Assembly (NCBI RefSeq): GCF_051020765.1
Contig: NC_134929.1
Location: 5,755,384 to 5,819,383 of the forward strand
Origin: Lasioglossum baleicum
Lineage: Eukaryota > Arthropoda > Insecta > Hymenoptera > Halictidae
DNA length: 64,000 nt
Direction: 5' to 3'
Made by a program: the position numbers and the translations under genes
Shown here: positions 42,489 through 53,374 of the stretch, piece after piece
Layout: each line of letters opens with the position of its first letter
Numbering within the stretch: the stretch's first letter is position 1
Notes under the pieces: generated by a model
The model's database searches: none
The model's input: the letters and a program-made list of their open reading frames with translations, nothing else
Told to the model about the DNA's origin: nothing

Positions 42489-43487
42489 CTACATCATCTT
42501 TTTATAAAATAGGAATGCTCCCTTCCCCGAAAAGTTGAACTGCTTCCGAAGATCTGCGTTATTGCTCAACAACTTAACGAATGCGGTAGGAGGTGGGAAC
42601 ATTCTCGTGGCTTGTCGAGTTGTGGTGAGAAGGGCCAAATCAGCCATGGCGTGGACAAGGTTGCGAATCTCGTCGGACTTTTTGCCTCGCAACATTGATA
42701 TAATGGAATCTATGTTTGAAAAATGTGCAAATGCTCTCTTTACAGCGGTTTCCCATTTCCCGGAATAAGCTGCATCCGCCTTTATTAGATTCCACACAAC
42801 GGTCATAGGACCTAGGGACTGTGCCATCGCTGTCCTCTTCTCAGGCGGAAAGGAAACACCTTCCAAGAGCACATGATGACAACCGTATATACCGTATTGG
42901 GATACTTTAAAAGCTACGGTTCTACCTGCTTCTTTTCGCACCTTCATTGCGTGGTGCCCGAGTCTAAGTTCGCCAAGACGCAGATCAAGACCGGCCAAGA
43001 AATTGAGCATCGGACTCGCAATTCCATACCAATTTTCCCAGCTGTCCTGCGAATGTTTCACAAACGGTACCCCAGCTTCATTGGCGGCATCGACTACAAT
43101 TTTGAAAGCGGCTTCTTTTGCAATAGTGTAATTTTGGCCCAGATGGCAGACTGTAAAATCAACGCCTTCTATCCTTGTTGACAAGGAACCTCTCGTTACA
43201 TTGGCCGCTTGACGTTTTACGGTATAGCACGTGAATAAAATATTCTGGATCTGGCAGCCCACGCTAATGTTGTCCTCTATATTTTGGATTTTTAATGTCT
43301 CTAGCAATTTTGAATGTGCCTTGCAGATAAATTGAATTATCTTGTCTCTCAAAGTTGTATTGAGGTTAATTTTAGGCTTTTTGGGGTCATGTACTTCCAC
43401 AGAATGGTCGTCCCCGCTCACTAGCTTTCTCTTAACAGCCACCTGGTCCTTATCCGTCTCCATCGGTACTGGATTTTCCTCACTCAT
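42489..43487 (-). CDS. Intact unrecognised 332-aa protein
   Basis: An uninterrupted frame starting at an ATG at 43487, which lies in AT-rich sequence (AATTAACC before it), and ending at TAG at 42489-42491. The N-terminus is acidic/basic, with a possible nuclear-type KRK and KKPK. The rest alternates helices and includes SQDSWENWYG, LAGLDLRLGELRLGHHAMKVRKEAGR, GIYGCHHVLLEGVSF, GKKSDEIRNLVHAMADLALL, TTTRQATRMFPPPTAF and a C-terminal FNFSGKGAFLFYKKMM. I see no transposase, zinc finger, signal or membrane segment. It lies 93 bp downstream of a dead pogo transposase on the same strand, and 24 bp from the Transib insertion. The compact helical architecture would suit a viral nucleoprotein-like domesticated or inserted gene, but that is only a guess; a host retrocopy is equally possible. 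Confidence 0.6.
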   Translation of the reverse strand: MSEENPVPMETDKDQVAVKRKLVSGDDHSVEVHDPKKPKINLNTTLRDKIIQFICKAHSKLLETLKIQNIEDNISVGCQIQNILFTCYTVKRQAANVTRGSLSTRIEGVDFTVCHLGQNYTIAKEAAFKIVVDAANEAGVPFVKHSQDSWENWYGIASPMLNFLAGLDLRLGELRLGHHAMKVRKEAGRTVAFKVSQYGIYGCHHVLLEGVSFPPEKRTAMAQSLGPMTVVWNLIKADAAYSGKWETAVKRAFAHFSNIDSIISMLRGKKSDEIRNLVHAMADLALLTTTRQATRMFPPPTAFVKLLSNNADLRKQFNFSGKGAFLFYKKMM

Positions 43488-43580
43488 GGTTAATTATTTT
43501 AGGATCTGTTCTTACTTTTTGATTTTAAATTTATTTGTAATAAATTTACTGTATTACACATATATTGCACATGCTTTTTA

Positions 43581-45286
43581 TTAATTACATGTTAATGTAT
43601 GTGTGTGACACGAGCTGGGATGATATTGATCGTAGAAGCATGGAAAACAATAATTTTGGCGGCATCTAGCACACACAATAAACGCCGCGTTCGTACAAGC
43701 ACACGCTTTTTTGAGAACTTCTATTGGAAAGCATACCTCATTCACATTCATAAATACTTCTCTACTATCACACAGTTTGGACGCAAACCACGCATATTGT
43801 AACATTTTTAAAAATATCGGAGAAGACAGCTGATGATGTACGATGGATTGGATTTTTATGCAATCTTCTCTCGAATTTATTTCGCGTTTCTCTTGAATCA
43901 AATGTGAACAATTTTGCAGACGCTTTATAAAATTTTTAACTTGTCTATAGAAGTAGACGTCGCATGACTGGACCAAAGGAGTGCATTTCGGAGGTATCAC
44001 TTTTAGGGTGCACGTTGGCATACCCTCGTCATCTTGAAATACCGTCGTACATTCCAGGATTAGTTTGTCCTCCCCACGAATCTATTAAAAGTAGGAACTT
44101 TTCTTTGTGTACGTAGGGCTTTAAACAATTGTTTAAAAAGTCTCTGTACAACGCAGTTGTGAGTTTTCCCGATTTGGAACATGTGACAACGACGTTCTTG
44201 TATTTGGCCGAATACTCCTCTACCAACTTGCGAATCCTCGGTCCAAATGTTCCCGATACCTCTTGCAGGCATACAAAAACAGTCGGTATGTAATAGTTTT
44301 CCCGACAAAGTGACGGTGTACTGGGCTGTATAAGAATGGGTCACCTTATTCATGTTTTGCCTTTGGACGGTGACCACTTTCGATCCTTGGTGGGCAAGCG
44401 TTTTGTCGTAGGTTGATTGATACTGACAGCCTGTTTGGTCCGTGTTAATAACAAAATCCGAATTGAAGTTCGGTATCAGAGCACGAGCTTCTATACGAAA
44501 ATTTTCGGCTGCAGCCAACGTTTCCTCTACTGTTATGTTTTCAGCTTCCGAAACATACTTCGTAATTTTCCGTTGCCGGATTCCATGTTTCCGTTTGAAT
44601 TCTTTCACCCAGGTCTCTGATGCTTTAAATTCAAAATCACGGAACTGGCTTGCAGCAGATAAAGCCCACTGCTGCAGGTTACGTGTTGTAACTTGCTGAC
44701 AATTTTTCCGAGCTTCCTGGAAACGGTCATTTGTCCAGGAATCGATGGTAGCATATTTGTCAAATACAGTTCCACCACTTTTGATTTGTTCTTCCCACTT
44801 TGCCAAAAATTCCATCCGTTTCAAGCGGGAGCAGCCTTTCTTATGCAGGGTCTTCAGTGTCCAAGTTGGATGACTTTTTGAAATGTTTACCACTTTAACT
44901 TTATATTCTAGTGGAATGTATTCACTTTTACTCTTCTTCTCCTCTGGTTGGTAACCTTCAGATGAACTGGATCCAACTTCTTCATACGAGCTTTCCTCGA
45001 CAGGTTCATCATTCATAAAAAGTTCATCGCAAACGATGAAATTTCTCTCGTTCAACATTTCCATTGTCCGGTGATAAATTTCTTCTCCCATGAGAATGGC
45101 CTCCTCATTAATCACTGTTGATGCCTGTGATGCAATCATGTCATTATTAGCAAGGAGCTCTTCGTAATAAACCACGGCATCTTTCACCAGCAACTTTGCA
45201 ATATCATTGCGCACACTTTCTTCAAGACACGCCGATGTTTGTGCTGTCGAAGGGCCTTGCACGTCTTCAAATTCCACGTCCGACAT
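43581..45286 (-). pseudogene. Pogo-family DDD transposase, two frameshifts
   Basis: Starts at ATG 45286 (MSDVEFEDVQGPST). After an acidic region it has CENP-B-like helix-turn-helix segments: LEYKVKVVNISKSHPTWTLKTLHKKG, then WVKEFKRKHGIRQRKITKYVS. The catalytic domain has FVINTDQTGCQYQ (first Asp). A frameshift near 44286 leads to FVCLQEVSGTFGPRI and LLLIDSWGGQTN (second Asp). A second frameshift near 44055 leads to VIPPKCTPLVQSCDVYFYRQVKNF (third Asp). The tail carries an unusual Cys/His cluster CARCRQNYCFPCFYDQYHPSSCH. Pogo enzymes cut and paste DNA at TA targets. The shifts make this copy dead. I could not locate its terminal repeats. Confidence 0.85.
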
Positions 45287-45786
45287 TGTCGAAAAAAACG
45301 GAAATCTCGAAACCAAAATAGCGGAAAAAGAACGTCCTGGGAGGTAACGTGTTTGTTCGCCAGTCGTTGTAAAAAAACTGAGGCCCTCGACGCATTCGGA
45401 GGGCTATTTATGTGATTCTTGAAAAAGGCCAAATTTTCCAGGGGTGGAAGAGGTATGAAGGTTTGCCAGAAAAAACAGCTCATCGCGAAAATGTCCAACG
45501 AAAAGTTTCTTGGTCGTGCAAGGCCGGCTATCAGGTATGTACGTATACCTGATTATGAGGTAGTAGGAAAGTGTCGGCCCAGGCGAATCTGGTTGCCAGA
45601 TGTGACCATCATAAACAAGCTCATACTGGAACCAGGTAAAGTCACTAAAAAACCCCTTTAATAGAATGGAGAATAGAATTTAGAATAGAAATAGAATAGA
45701 AAAAATAAAAATAACTTTAAAATAATAGATTTTAGGTTTATTAAAATCGAAGTAGATATCTATTTCAAGAAAAAAAAAATATGTCT

Positions 45787-45853
45787 ATAGCGGGGTTCGA
45801 ACCAATAACCTACTGATTGCCAGTACCTTCCCGCTGCGCCCTCGGCCATTCAT
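45787..45853 (-). tRNA. tRNA-like relic (tRNA pseudogene or SINE head)
   Basis: The minus strand reads TGGCCGAGGGCGCAGCGGGAAGG (A-box-like) and GGTTCGAACCC (a perfect B box). Between them is a 4-bp stem TACT/AGTA around a 7-base loop GGCAATC, whose middle would read CAA (Leu). The acceptor and T stems pair poorly, so it is not a functional tRNA. Also, the preceding 45287-45786 holds only the pogo 5' region and AT-rich sequence. Confidence 0.3.
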
Positions 45854-45996
45854 CTTCTTGTTGACTCTTTAACGCAAACTCTTTATACACGAGTGAAGCT
45901 ACTTTCAAATGCAATTTTCTCGGAAAATCTTGAGTAGTGCGCGCTATAGCTTTGCGAAATTACATATGGAGACGACATCTTCAAATACTGCAAGTT

Positions 45997-46191
45997 TCAG
46001 GAAAATCGGTGACCCATCGACCGCGCCCTCTCCTTGTGAGACTTTATTTTTAAGATCTGCGATAGGGCATCGCGTAGTGAATTCCACCGCGTGTCACCAG
46101 GTCTGCTTAATGTGTGCCCTAAGACATTTTCTAACATTTCGGCAGATTTAGGGCGTGATGTTGCCTTCCATAATGCTGAACATTTGTTCAT
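45997..46191 (-). pseudogene. hAT transposase fragment
   Basis: A short open frame with SALWKATSRPKSAEMLENVLGHTL and then PGDTRWNSLRDALSQILKIK. The TRWNSL box is conserved in the catalytic domain of many insect hAT transposases. No more of the protein is found on either side. Confidence 0.55.
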
Positions 46192-46370
46192 GGTCTGGAT
46201 GTGTAATGAATTAAAATTTTTCTATGGCCTTTATCGTTCAGATAACGTCAATAATTAATAATTAAAAATAACGTTAAATAATTTAAGCTAATGTTTATTT
46301 ATTGTTCATTAATGTTTTGAAAAAAGATGTTCAATAACACAGTTTAATTTGAAAAATAATTTGTACTCAC

Positions 46371-46492
46371 GCTCGCATTCTCTCCTGCTTCAAGAAATTC
46401 CGCCATGATGCTACGTCACGATTCGATTCTCGAAAGCATCGATCTCGCTACCAAGATGCTCTTTCAAACGATTCAATCTTTTCCCGCGGAAT
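46371..46492 (-). CDS. Putative host exon with start codon
   Basis: Well-formed splice sites: acceptor TTCTTTCTGTTACAG ahead of 46492 and donor GTGAGT at 46370-46365. It contains an ATG at 46406 followed by AEFLEAGENAS, ending exactly in phase at the donor, with stops upstream in that frame. It would be a 5' UTR/start exon of a minus-strand gene. The next exon would lie to the left, among transposons, and I cannot find it. The upstream exon 47775-48035 does not join it in phase. Confidence 0.4.
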
Positions 46493-47774
46493 CTGTAACA
46501 GAAAGAACAAATTCATTAATTACAACTGACAAAAAGTCAGAAACTGGTGTCGACCGATCTCGGCGAAATCGCTCGGGACGCGTTCGATCGACGCGGATCC
46601 ACGAAACGTATCATCTTCGCGGATCTTCGATACAGGCCGACGTGGAAACGTTGAAAAATCAACCTTCAGCGTTTCGTCGACGATTTCGATCGATTTTAAT
46701 TTTCGAGAAAATCTCTTTTCGCATTCCTCGGTGAACCAATCGCACCGTAGCTTCTCGCAAAAGATTGAGTCGTGTAGCACGATACAGCGAAAAAGTTGTC
46801 GTCCTCTTCGCAACGACCTCGATGTTTCGTCCGCTGCCGTACGCACCTTTATTCGAGTCTCTCGGCCAAAACGTGGATTTGGTTTACAAAATAATTTACA
46901 TAGGAAAATTTAGCGAAAGATTACAGTCTTAGCGAAAATACTGAACCACGTTGATTCTTGACCCTCTCTCCTCTCCCCTTCCGCCGCGACCGCGGTCTCT
47001 CTCCCTTCCCCCGCGATCTCGTCCTCTACCCTTTCATCTCGTCGCATCGCGCCGTCGACGCTCCCGCGACGAACCCGCATTAGTGCCGCGTTCTGAAAAA
47101 AAAGAAAGCGAGATCAGTCGTGCACACAAAATCATCGTTTTCATCGAATTCTCGCGTCGAACCCATTTCTTAGAAAAAAAAATATGAGAGTACGACACGT
47201 ACGCGAAGCGTTTTCGGCTTCACGAGCAAGATCGCGAGAACACGATACACGAGTGAAAATGGGGAAAAAATTTTTACATCGAGTTTCTCTATGCGCGTGT
47301 ATCTGTGTGCGTATGTGTGTTTGCAGTAAACGCTTCATCGCGCAATATCTCACAGGCAAACAACAAACGTGGTCCGAATAGACGCGCAACAGCTGAATCG
47401 AAGCACCGTTTCGACACGACCACCACCACCGCCGCCACCTTACGCGTCGATAAAATCTTTCGGATAAACCATACGCGAGCGCAACATCGAATCATCCTCG
47501 TTCGATGACTCAGTTTTAACATTCCGATATATCTCGCGCGCGCGCGATACCTCGCACGATATACCTCCGACGACGACGACGATTAACCGCGCGCAGTCGC
47601 GAACGAAAACAAACTCCACGCAACATTTATTTCGTATTTTTCCCCCTCCACTCGCGTAGACCACGCTCCCACGATCTTGCCGAAAACATTAGAAACACCG
47701 TGTACATCCGAAAACAAAAATCATCGCGAAAACTTCCCTGCGTGAAATACGCAAGTCGACAAAGAAAAACTTAC
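46493..47774. other. CpG-rich presumed host intron/promoter region
   Basis: CpG-containing, non-repetitive sequence unlike the surrounding transposons, with GCGCGCGCG and CGACGACGACGA tracts (47537-47585) and a TGTGTGCGTATGTGTG tract near 47300. ORFs here lack family motifs. Probably host regulatory or intronic sequence. Confidence 0.45.
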
Positions 47775-48035
47775 TTTTCTTCGGTACTTCTAACGCTCGG
47801 AGCAAGCGTTGCACGAGTGCAACGGGCACCTCCACGGTTCGTTCGTCAACCTCCATTATTCCGTTATTGTCCGAGCTCGACGCTGGAGGAGGTGCCGGCA
47901 GCATCGTAGAAGACGGCGGCGTCGACGACGATGGTGGTGGTAGTAGCTGCGAGGACAGCACTGGTTCGATACACGACGAAACGCTCGCCGACGGAGGCGT
48001 CTCCATCACCATCACCTCCATTTTCTTCAACAAGT
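47775..48035 (-). CDS. Putative host coding exon (Pro/Ser-rich N-terminus)
   Basis: Acceptor TTTTCGTTATTTCAG just above 48035 and donor GTAAGT at 47774-47769. The ATG at 48021 opens 82 codons: a Ser/Pro-rich low-complexity stretch (SSQLLPPPSSSTPPSS), then a conserved-looking VEVPVALVQRLLRALEVPKK at the end, leaving one base to the next exon. CpG-rich surroundings support a genuine gene. I do not recognise the family. If real, this is one of the few host coding pieces in the window. Confidence 0.5.
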
Positions 48036-48148
48036 CTGAAATAACGAAAAGTATCAAACAACATCAAGGCACGAGCGAGCGAGCGAACGAACGAACGAAC
48101 GAACGAACGAGGCTGGCCCTTTCCACCCCCCCCCCCCTGTTTTCTCTC

Positions 48149-48342
48149 TGACACCACACACACACACCCAGTGCTTAACACGCACCCAGTGTTTTTAAAA
48201 AGAAGGTTTCCGTTAAGAAATTAACATTTGCACCAATTTTCACTATCATATTTGTAATCAGCACGTGAAAATACGTAAGAATCTAGAGTATAATTTAGAA
48301 ACAGTGGGTGCGTGTTAAGCACTGGGTGGGTGTGTGTGGTGT
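48149..48342. repeat. 194-bp inverted-repeat element inside a duplicated C-tract
   Basis: Arms of about 45 bp (GACACCACACACACACACCCAGTGCTTAACACGCACCCAGTG and the complement). The flanking sequence GGCCCTTTCC(A/G)CCCCCC..TGTTTTCTCTCT occurs on both sides (about 48113-48148 and 48349-48380) in direct orientation, so the element sits between two copies of a 30-plus-bp duplication. Confidence 0.65.
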
Positions 48343-48635
48343 CAGGTTGGCCCTTTCCGCCCCCCCCTGTTTTCTCTCTTATCTTTACAGCGTCAAAATG
48401 TAAACAAACGCCGCACCGAAACAGTCTACGTTGCAGCGGAGCGTTCAGGAATACGAAAAATTGAATACAGTATTCGCGATAGTTTTTTGCAAATATCTCG
48501 AAAACTAAAAGCGACCCCCCTATATTGGAAAACGAAAAAGTTGTTTAGAATGTGTTGCTGCATAATATATATAAATTTCATCAAAATCGGAGAGGGTGGT
48601 GCTTTTGTAAATAATTACCAAACTATTTTTCCATA

Positions 48636-49229
48636 TTGCTTTTGGCAATATGTGACGCATCGTACAAGTTTATTTTTATAGACGTAGGGGCATACGGAAA
48701 ATCAGCAGATTCCACAGTGTTCAAAGAGAGTACATTTTATAAGAAACTTGAACGCAATTTGTTAAATGTTCCTCCGCCGCAGTTATCGTTTCACGGATTC
48801 CAAGAGCCTATGCCTTTTGCATTTGTTGCCGACGAAGGATTCGGATTGTCAACAAATGTGCTAAGACCTTATGCAGGGAAGTGCCTTGATATAAAGAAAC
48901 GTGTCTTCAATTACAGACTCAGCCGAGCACGGAGATACATTAAGTGTGCATTCGAAATTCTCGTAAATAAATGGCGGATTTTTCATCGCGCTCTTAATGT
49001 TGACGTAGATTTAAGTGAGTCTGTAATCCAAGTATGCTGCGTCCTACATAACTTTGTAAGGGATAGAGATGGTTATCAAATAGAAGATACACTGACAATA
49101 GATGGTTTATTCGATGCAAGTCTTGATAATGAGCCTCCAAAGAAGAAAGCAACTCAACTAAGGGATAAATTTGCCGAATATTTTCTTAGTGAAGAGGGAG
49201 CTGTTTCATGGCAAATGGATCGTATTTGA
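48636..49229 (+). pseudogene. PIF/Harbinger transposase (DDE_Tnp_4), C-terminal part
   Basis: Coding-like sequence begins about 48624 (LLAICDASYKFIFIDVGAYGKSADSTVFKES) with the second catalytic region, and continues through FVADEGFGLSTNVLRPY and KKRVFNYRLSRARRYIKCAFEILVNKWRIF (Glu region) to a stop at 49227-49229. The N-terminal half is absent upstream (48343-48630 has only a possible acceptor, TTATCTTTACAG, and non-coding sequence), so the copy is 5'-truncated or its other exons are lost. Harbinger transposase works with a partner Myb/MADF protein, which is encoded convergently just downstream. Confidence 0.8.
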
Positions 49230-49300
49230 AATGAATAGTATATAGTAATTAAATATTATATAATAATAATAACAAATATATAAATTATATAAACAATTAC

Positions 49301-49523
49301 CTAGTATATTTTTTTCCGCCAAAGGCTTCTCTTCAAAGTCGGGTAAAAGTGACATCATCACTAAATTCCAAGCATTTGATTTTATAATTTTATTGCTATA
49401 ATCTTTCGTTCGGCTATCCCATATCGGCGGATACTTCTCAATTTCAAAAATTAAATCCTCGGTATTAATTTTTCTATCAATTAGTTGTGACCCCTCTTTC
49501 ATATCATTTCCGGTTGTGTGCAT
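49301..49523 (-). CDS. MADF-domain protein, first exon (Harbinger partner)
   Basis: ATG at 49523, with LIFEIEKYPPIWDSRTKDYSNKIIKSNAWN, a clear MADF (Myb/SANT-like) DNA-binding fold start. It continues to LLPDFEEKPLAEKN and an AG/GTAATT donor at 49301-49300. Convergent to the transposase at 48636-49229, the usual two-gene layout of Harbinger elements. No downstream exon is found before the transposase stop region, so it may be incomplete. Confidence 0.6.
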
Positions 49524-49639
49524 GTCCTTGCAACTTCCTGCAATTGCTCATCCTGCAATTGCTCATCCTTTCTCTCACATAAAACGTTTATTTCTATGAT
49601 ATTTGGTGGTAATTCAACGTCAATGTCGTCAACTGTTCA

Positions 49640-49895
49640 TGTTTTCGCGATGCTGGTGGCGCAACTTGGTGGCTTTGTCTAATAGGCTACATTCAAATCA
49701 ATGCCCCGGCTGGTGGCGGCGCCATCAAATGTTTCCCGGCCGGTTGCCGATGCCGTCCACCAGATCGGCAACTATTTTTGGTGGCTCCACCAGTTACCGT
49801 AGTCTAATAGGTTACATTTGTTTCAATGCCCCACGACGTGCTGAGCCACTGGTGGCGCAACCGAGTGCGCCACCAGTGGCCTAGTCTAATAACGG
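49640..49895. repeat. Short tandem units around GTCTAATAGG..CCACTGGTGGCGC
   Basis: TGTCTAATAGGCTACATTCAAATCAATGCCCC (49676 on) recurs as AGTCTAATAGGTTACATTTGTTTCAATGCCCC (49799 on) and partly as AGTCTAATAACGGCC (49873 on), interleaved with CCACCAG/CTGGTGGCGC words that can pair. It may be the terminal region of the Harbinger element. The rest of 49896-50109 carries ATCCGTG repeats and no gene. Confidence 0.5.
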
Positions 49896-50114
49896 CCTAA
49901 GGATCCGTGAATATGGATCCGTGAACAGTGAACACGCATCCGTGTCAAAAACAATAGCGGCTCAGTTGTTGGACTCGAACGTGCCGTATAAATACACGGA
50001 TTCGTATTCGTAGATCCGTGTTCGTGGAACTTGGCTGTTGGTATTGACTTCGTGAAGCTGTCTCCCACTTGTGCACCTGTAGGTACATATATATTTCAGT
50101 ATTAGTTATTGTTC

Positions 50115-51069
50115 TTATATTACTTTTTGTTCAATTTTTTCTCGTGGAAAATGATACTTAAGGATGTTCTGGAGGTAGAATGGAGGTGAATATTGGCAAT
50201 GCAAGCCATTCATGACTATATTTTGCATTAAACTTTTGCGAATACTATACCCTCTGTAGCTATATTCAGCGAGAGACAACACGATAAATTTGACGTTTTG
50301 TAACAGTTTATATTTTTTTTGCTCTGTAACTGTTTAGTGAATCCTAATCAATTTTGAACATAATTAATTACATAATGTTTACTACATATAAAAAAAATGG
50401 AGTTTCTTGTTGCGTGTTTTCAAGGTTTAAATAGGATTTCAAGTGGAATTTTATGAATTCTCCATAAGAAGGCGTCTTAAAATGTGCAAACTTTAAGTTG
50501 CTATAATTCTTAAACGGTGCAGTGAATCGAACCCAAACTTTGGTAGTTGCATTAATTTAGTAAGAATTATATCTTGTCAAATTTTCAAAAATTTTGTTGC
50601 GTTTTTATATACCTCCCGAACATCCTTAACGTCGATTTTTTTCGATCGCTTATGATCTGTTGGATTATTTCCTATAGCTATGCAACCATTATTATCCTCG
50701 AAAATAGTTATTGGTTCCTTTATATCTATTTTTATGCTTGATAACAAGGATTTTAGCCAGCAAGCTTCTTTAATTCCTTCATATAACGCCATATATTCAG
50801 CTTCAGTTGAGGAAGTTGCAACTGAGTTCTGTTTCTTTGTATTCCAACAGATCGTATTTATTTCAAACATTTTAAAAATATATCCCGTCGTACTCTTTCT
50901 GTCGATCTCATTGCCTGCCTAATCAGAATCTACGTAACCAGTCAATATGTGTTTGTAATCGTTTCTTTTGTAAATTAAACGGTATTTCAACGATCCTTTC
51001 ACATATATCTTAAGACTTTCTTTAGATTCTGCCATAGAGTTCCTTATTATTCTTATTTCGATATCTGCT
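50115..51069 (-). pseudogene. Old Copia pol, RNase H part (3' portion)
   Basis: In minus direction, after the hAT junction: SLKIYVKGSLKYRLIYKRNDYKHILTGYVDSD, a TAG (50919-50921) where Trp is expected, AGNEIDRKSTTGY, then CWNTKKQNSVATSSTEAEYMAL and EDNNGCIAIGNNPTDHKRSKKIDVK (Copia RNase H). A 464-bp MITE (50162-50625) interrupts after DVK. The protein resumes as YHFPREKIEQKVI and ends at 50115. There is also a frameshift near 51030. The 5' part of the same copy is at 61006-61175. Confidence 0.85.
50162..50625. mobile_element. 464-bp MITE with TTAA duplications in Copia RNase H
   Basis: The ends GGATGTTCTGGAGGTA and TACCTCCCGAACATCC are bounded by TTAA at 50158-50161 and 50626-50629. Removing it restores DVK-YHFPREK in the Copia frame, confirming both boundaries. 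TTAA duplications suggest piggyBac-type mobilisation, though the ends are not the usual CCC/GGG. Confidence 0.82.
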
Positions 51070-51438
51070 CAGTGTCGCCAGAGAGTGACCGAACCGTCAC
51101 TCGAGGGGAATACAAGGTACCCCCTCTCTGATGACCAGAGTAATATGTGATACGTTGCGCGTGCGCGATGGAGATGCAACAACGACTGACATTTCGCAGG
51201 TTTTAGGTTATTGCCGCGTATCGTACCTATTATGTATTTACATATGAATCATGTGGGTCGTTCTAAATAGAGACTGTAAATATTCTTTATTATAAATAAA
51301 ATTAATTGTAACATGTGGGAGTTTCAGTCGTGAAGCGAAGTATGAATGCTTACTATATGTACATTGAAAAAATCTTGAAATCTGTATGTATGTAGTACTG
51401 AGTTACATTTCAATAAAATCAATAAATCATAATATATT

Positions 51439-52679
51439 TGTAACACCCTGGTTTCGTCGTCACGTTCGGAGACTTCCTCTTCGTCCTTATAGCTCGCCGA
51501 TCCAGAGTTCGATGTTAAACGAGAGGAGAATGTCGATGGGGAACTGGACGTGATACGCGGGTTTCGAAATAACGACACAGGCAATTTCACTGACAATGCT
51601 CGCTACCGGCGCGTTCGCGATCGCGGCTTCGCGCGAATGTTTACTCGGTGACCGCGACCTTCGGCTACGATTACGCGTATTTTCTCGGACGCGCACGTCG
51701 CGGTTTTCAGGTACGGAACGCGTTACTTTCTCGGACGCGACGCGAATATATTTTCTAGACAGGTAAACGGGAAAATCAGGACGGTAGGGAACTTCCCTGC
51801 CCGAGTCAGGTTAATCGGATTTGCGACGTGGCGGTTCGCCGTACGCCATGATCCTCTCGGGCGGTTCTACGGCGGCGAGTGACGGTTCGTCGTGCTCGCC
51901 GTTCGTTCTTGTCGGCGGTACGCCTTAACAAGCTCGCTGGTGGTACACCTTGGCGAATAGAGTGACGGTACGTCGTGCTCTGGCTAGGCTACGGGAAACG
52001 GACATTGTCGGGAAGGGAGGAGGGCTCCCTGCCTGAGTCGGGTCGGTCGGATTTCAACGTGGTGGTTCACCGTGCGTTTACGTCCTCTCAGGCGGTTCTA
52101 CGGCGACGAGTGATGGTTCATCGTGCTCGTCGGTCGTTCTCGTGGACGGTACGTCTTGACGCGGAGGCTGGTGGTGCACCTTGGCCCTTCAGGGCGGCGG
52201 TACGCCTTACCCTGCTTCGGTGGAACGTTGTTCGTCACCGGTGAAATGTCGCCATGGAACAGGAATACTCGCGGACAAGATGGCGGTACGCCGTATGCGT
52301 GTGGTGGAACGTAGTTCGTCACCGGAAAGGCTACTTACAGGAATGACAATGGGAACGATCCGTTCTGAGCCTCGTCTCAGTCAAGAAGGCGCTCCCGCGG
52401 TTGTGTAGCTGCTTTTATAACCGTCCGTTCGGTGATGCGGGTGTCGGTGCGGTACTGAACTTCGCGAATGTTCCCGAACGATCTCACGCGCGTGGGCAAA
52501 ACGGTCGACTCGTCCCCATCGGTATCGGTTTCGTGGCGCGGTGGTCGCGCGGCGCGGGGCGTGCATCGGTGGTGCGCGGCGGTTCTGTTCGGTCTAGTTC
52601 GGCCCGGTTCGGTTTGCCTCGGCGCGCCTTGATACTTGGTTCCGTTAGTAACAGGCCTGCCCGGTGCAGGTCTGTTACA
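51439..52679 (-). repeat. Gypsy 3' LTR
   Basis: TGTAACACCCTGG...GGTCTGTTACA on the plus strand. It is the 3' LTR because the element runs on the minus strand. It has internal degenerate repeats of GGCGGTACGCC/GTGGTTCACC words. Paired with 59405-60645. Confidence 0.95.
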
Positions 52680-52693
52680 CCCCCCTCCTCCTT
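52680..52693 (-). promoter_or_regulatory. Polypurine tract
   Basis: On the minus strand AAGGAGGAGGGGGG directly abuts the 3' LTR; it would prime plus-strand DNA synthesis. Confidence 0.85.
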
Positions 52694-53374
52694 CGGGAAA
52701 AAGACGAGCGCGCGGCAGCGAGACTCTTTTATTAAAACAAATACTGAACTGGTAATTACAAAATAATAAGCGTTTCTTTGGTATACATGTTTCGCAGGTA
52801 CCTGTTTGTAATAACATCCTTATTGCCTAGGTTACGGTCAACGTACAAAAATATTTCCTGTATTTTCTACATACTATTAACGTCTACCTTCCTATATTAG
52901 CTATAATGTACCCATACCCTAATATTGCTCCGGGTGCCGGAAACGGGGAAAAACAAAAGAGAACGATTCCGCGTACAACACGATTTGAACGCGGGGTGAA
53001 CGTCCCCGCTCCGTACAAAACAAAACTTAGCAAACTTTACTGGCCCGGTGGGAAATAAAAAAAAAAGCCCGGTATGAACCCTTGTCCCGGCGTGTGATCC
53101 TAAATTTCCAGCTTAACTCTATCCGTCAGTGAAAAAAAAGATTTTACCCTACAGTACTTAACCTATCGCCTCCCGGTACGGGGTTTAGGGTCGCGGTGCG
53201 CGTTGCCCTCTACGATGGTGGCGCTTCCCGGTACGGGTTTGTAAGGCCGCGGTACGCGGTGCCTTACTCTGGCCAGGCGCATCCCGGTACGGGTTTCGAG
53301 GCCGCGGTCCGCGTTACCTCCCTGTGTATTCGCCTGTCCCGGTACGGGGTTAAGGTCGCGGTGCGCGTTACCTC

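Noticed and set aside
52401..52766. Repeated ORFs in both LTRs (for example 51975-52244 and 59941-60210)
   Set aside because: They duplicate because the LTRs are identical; no protein-family features.
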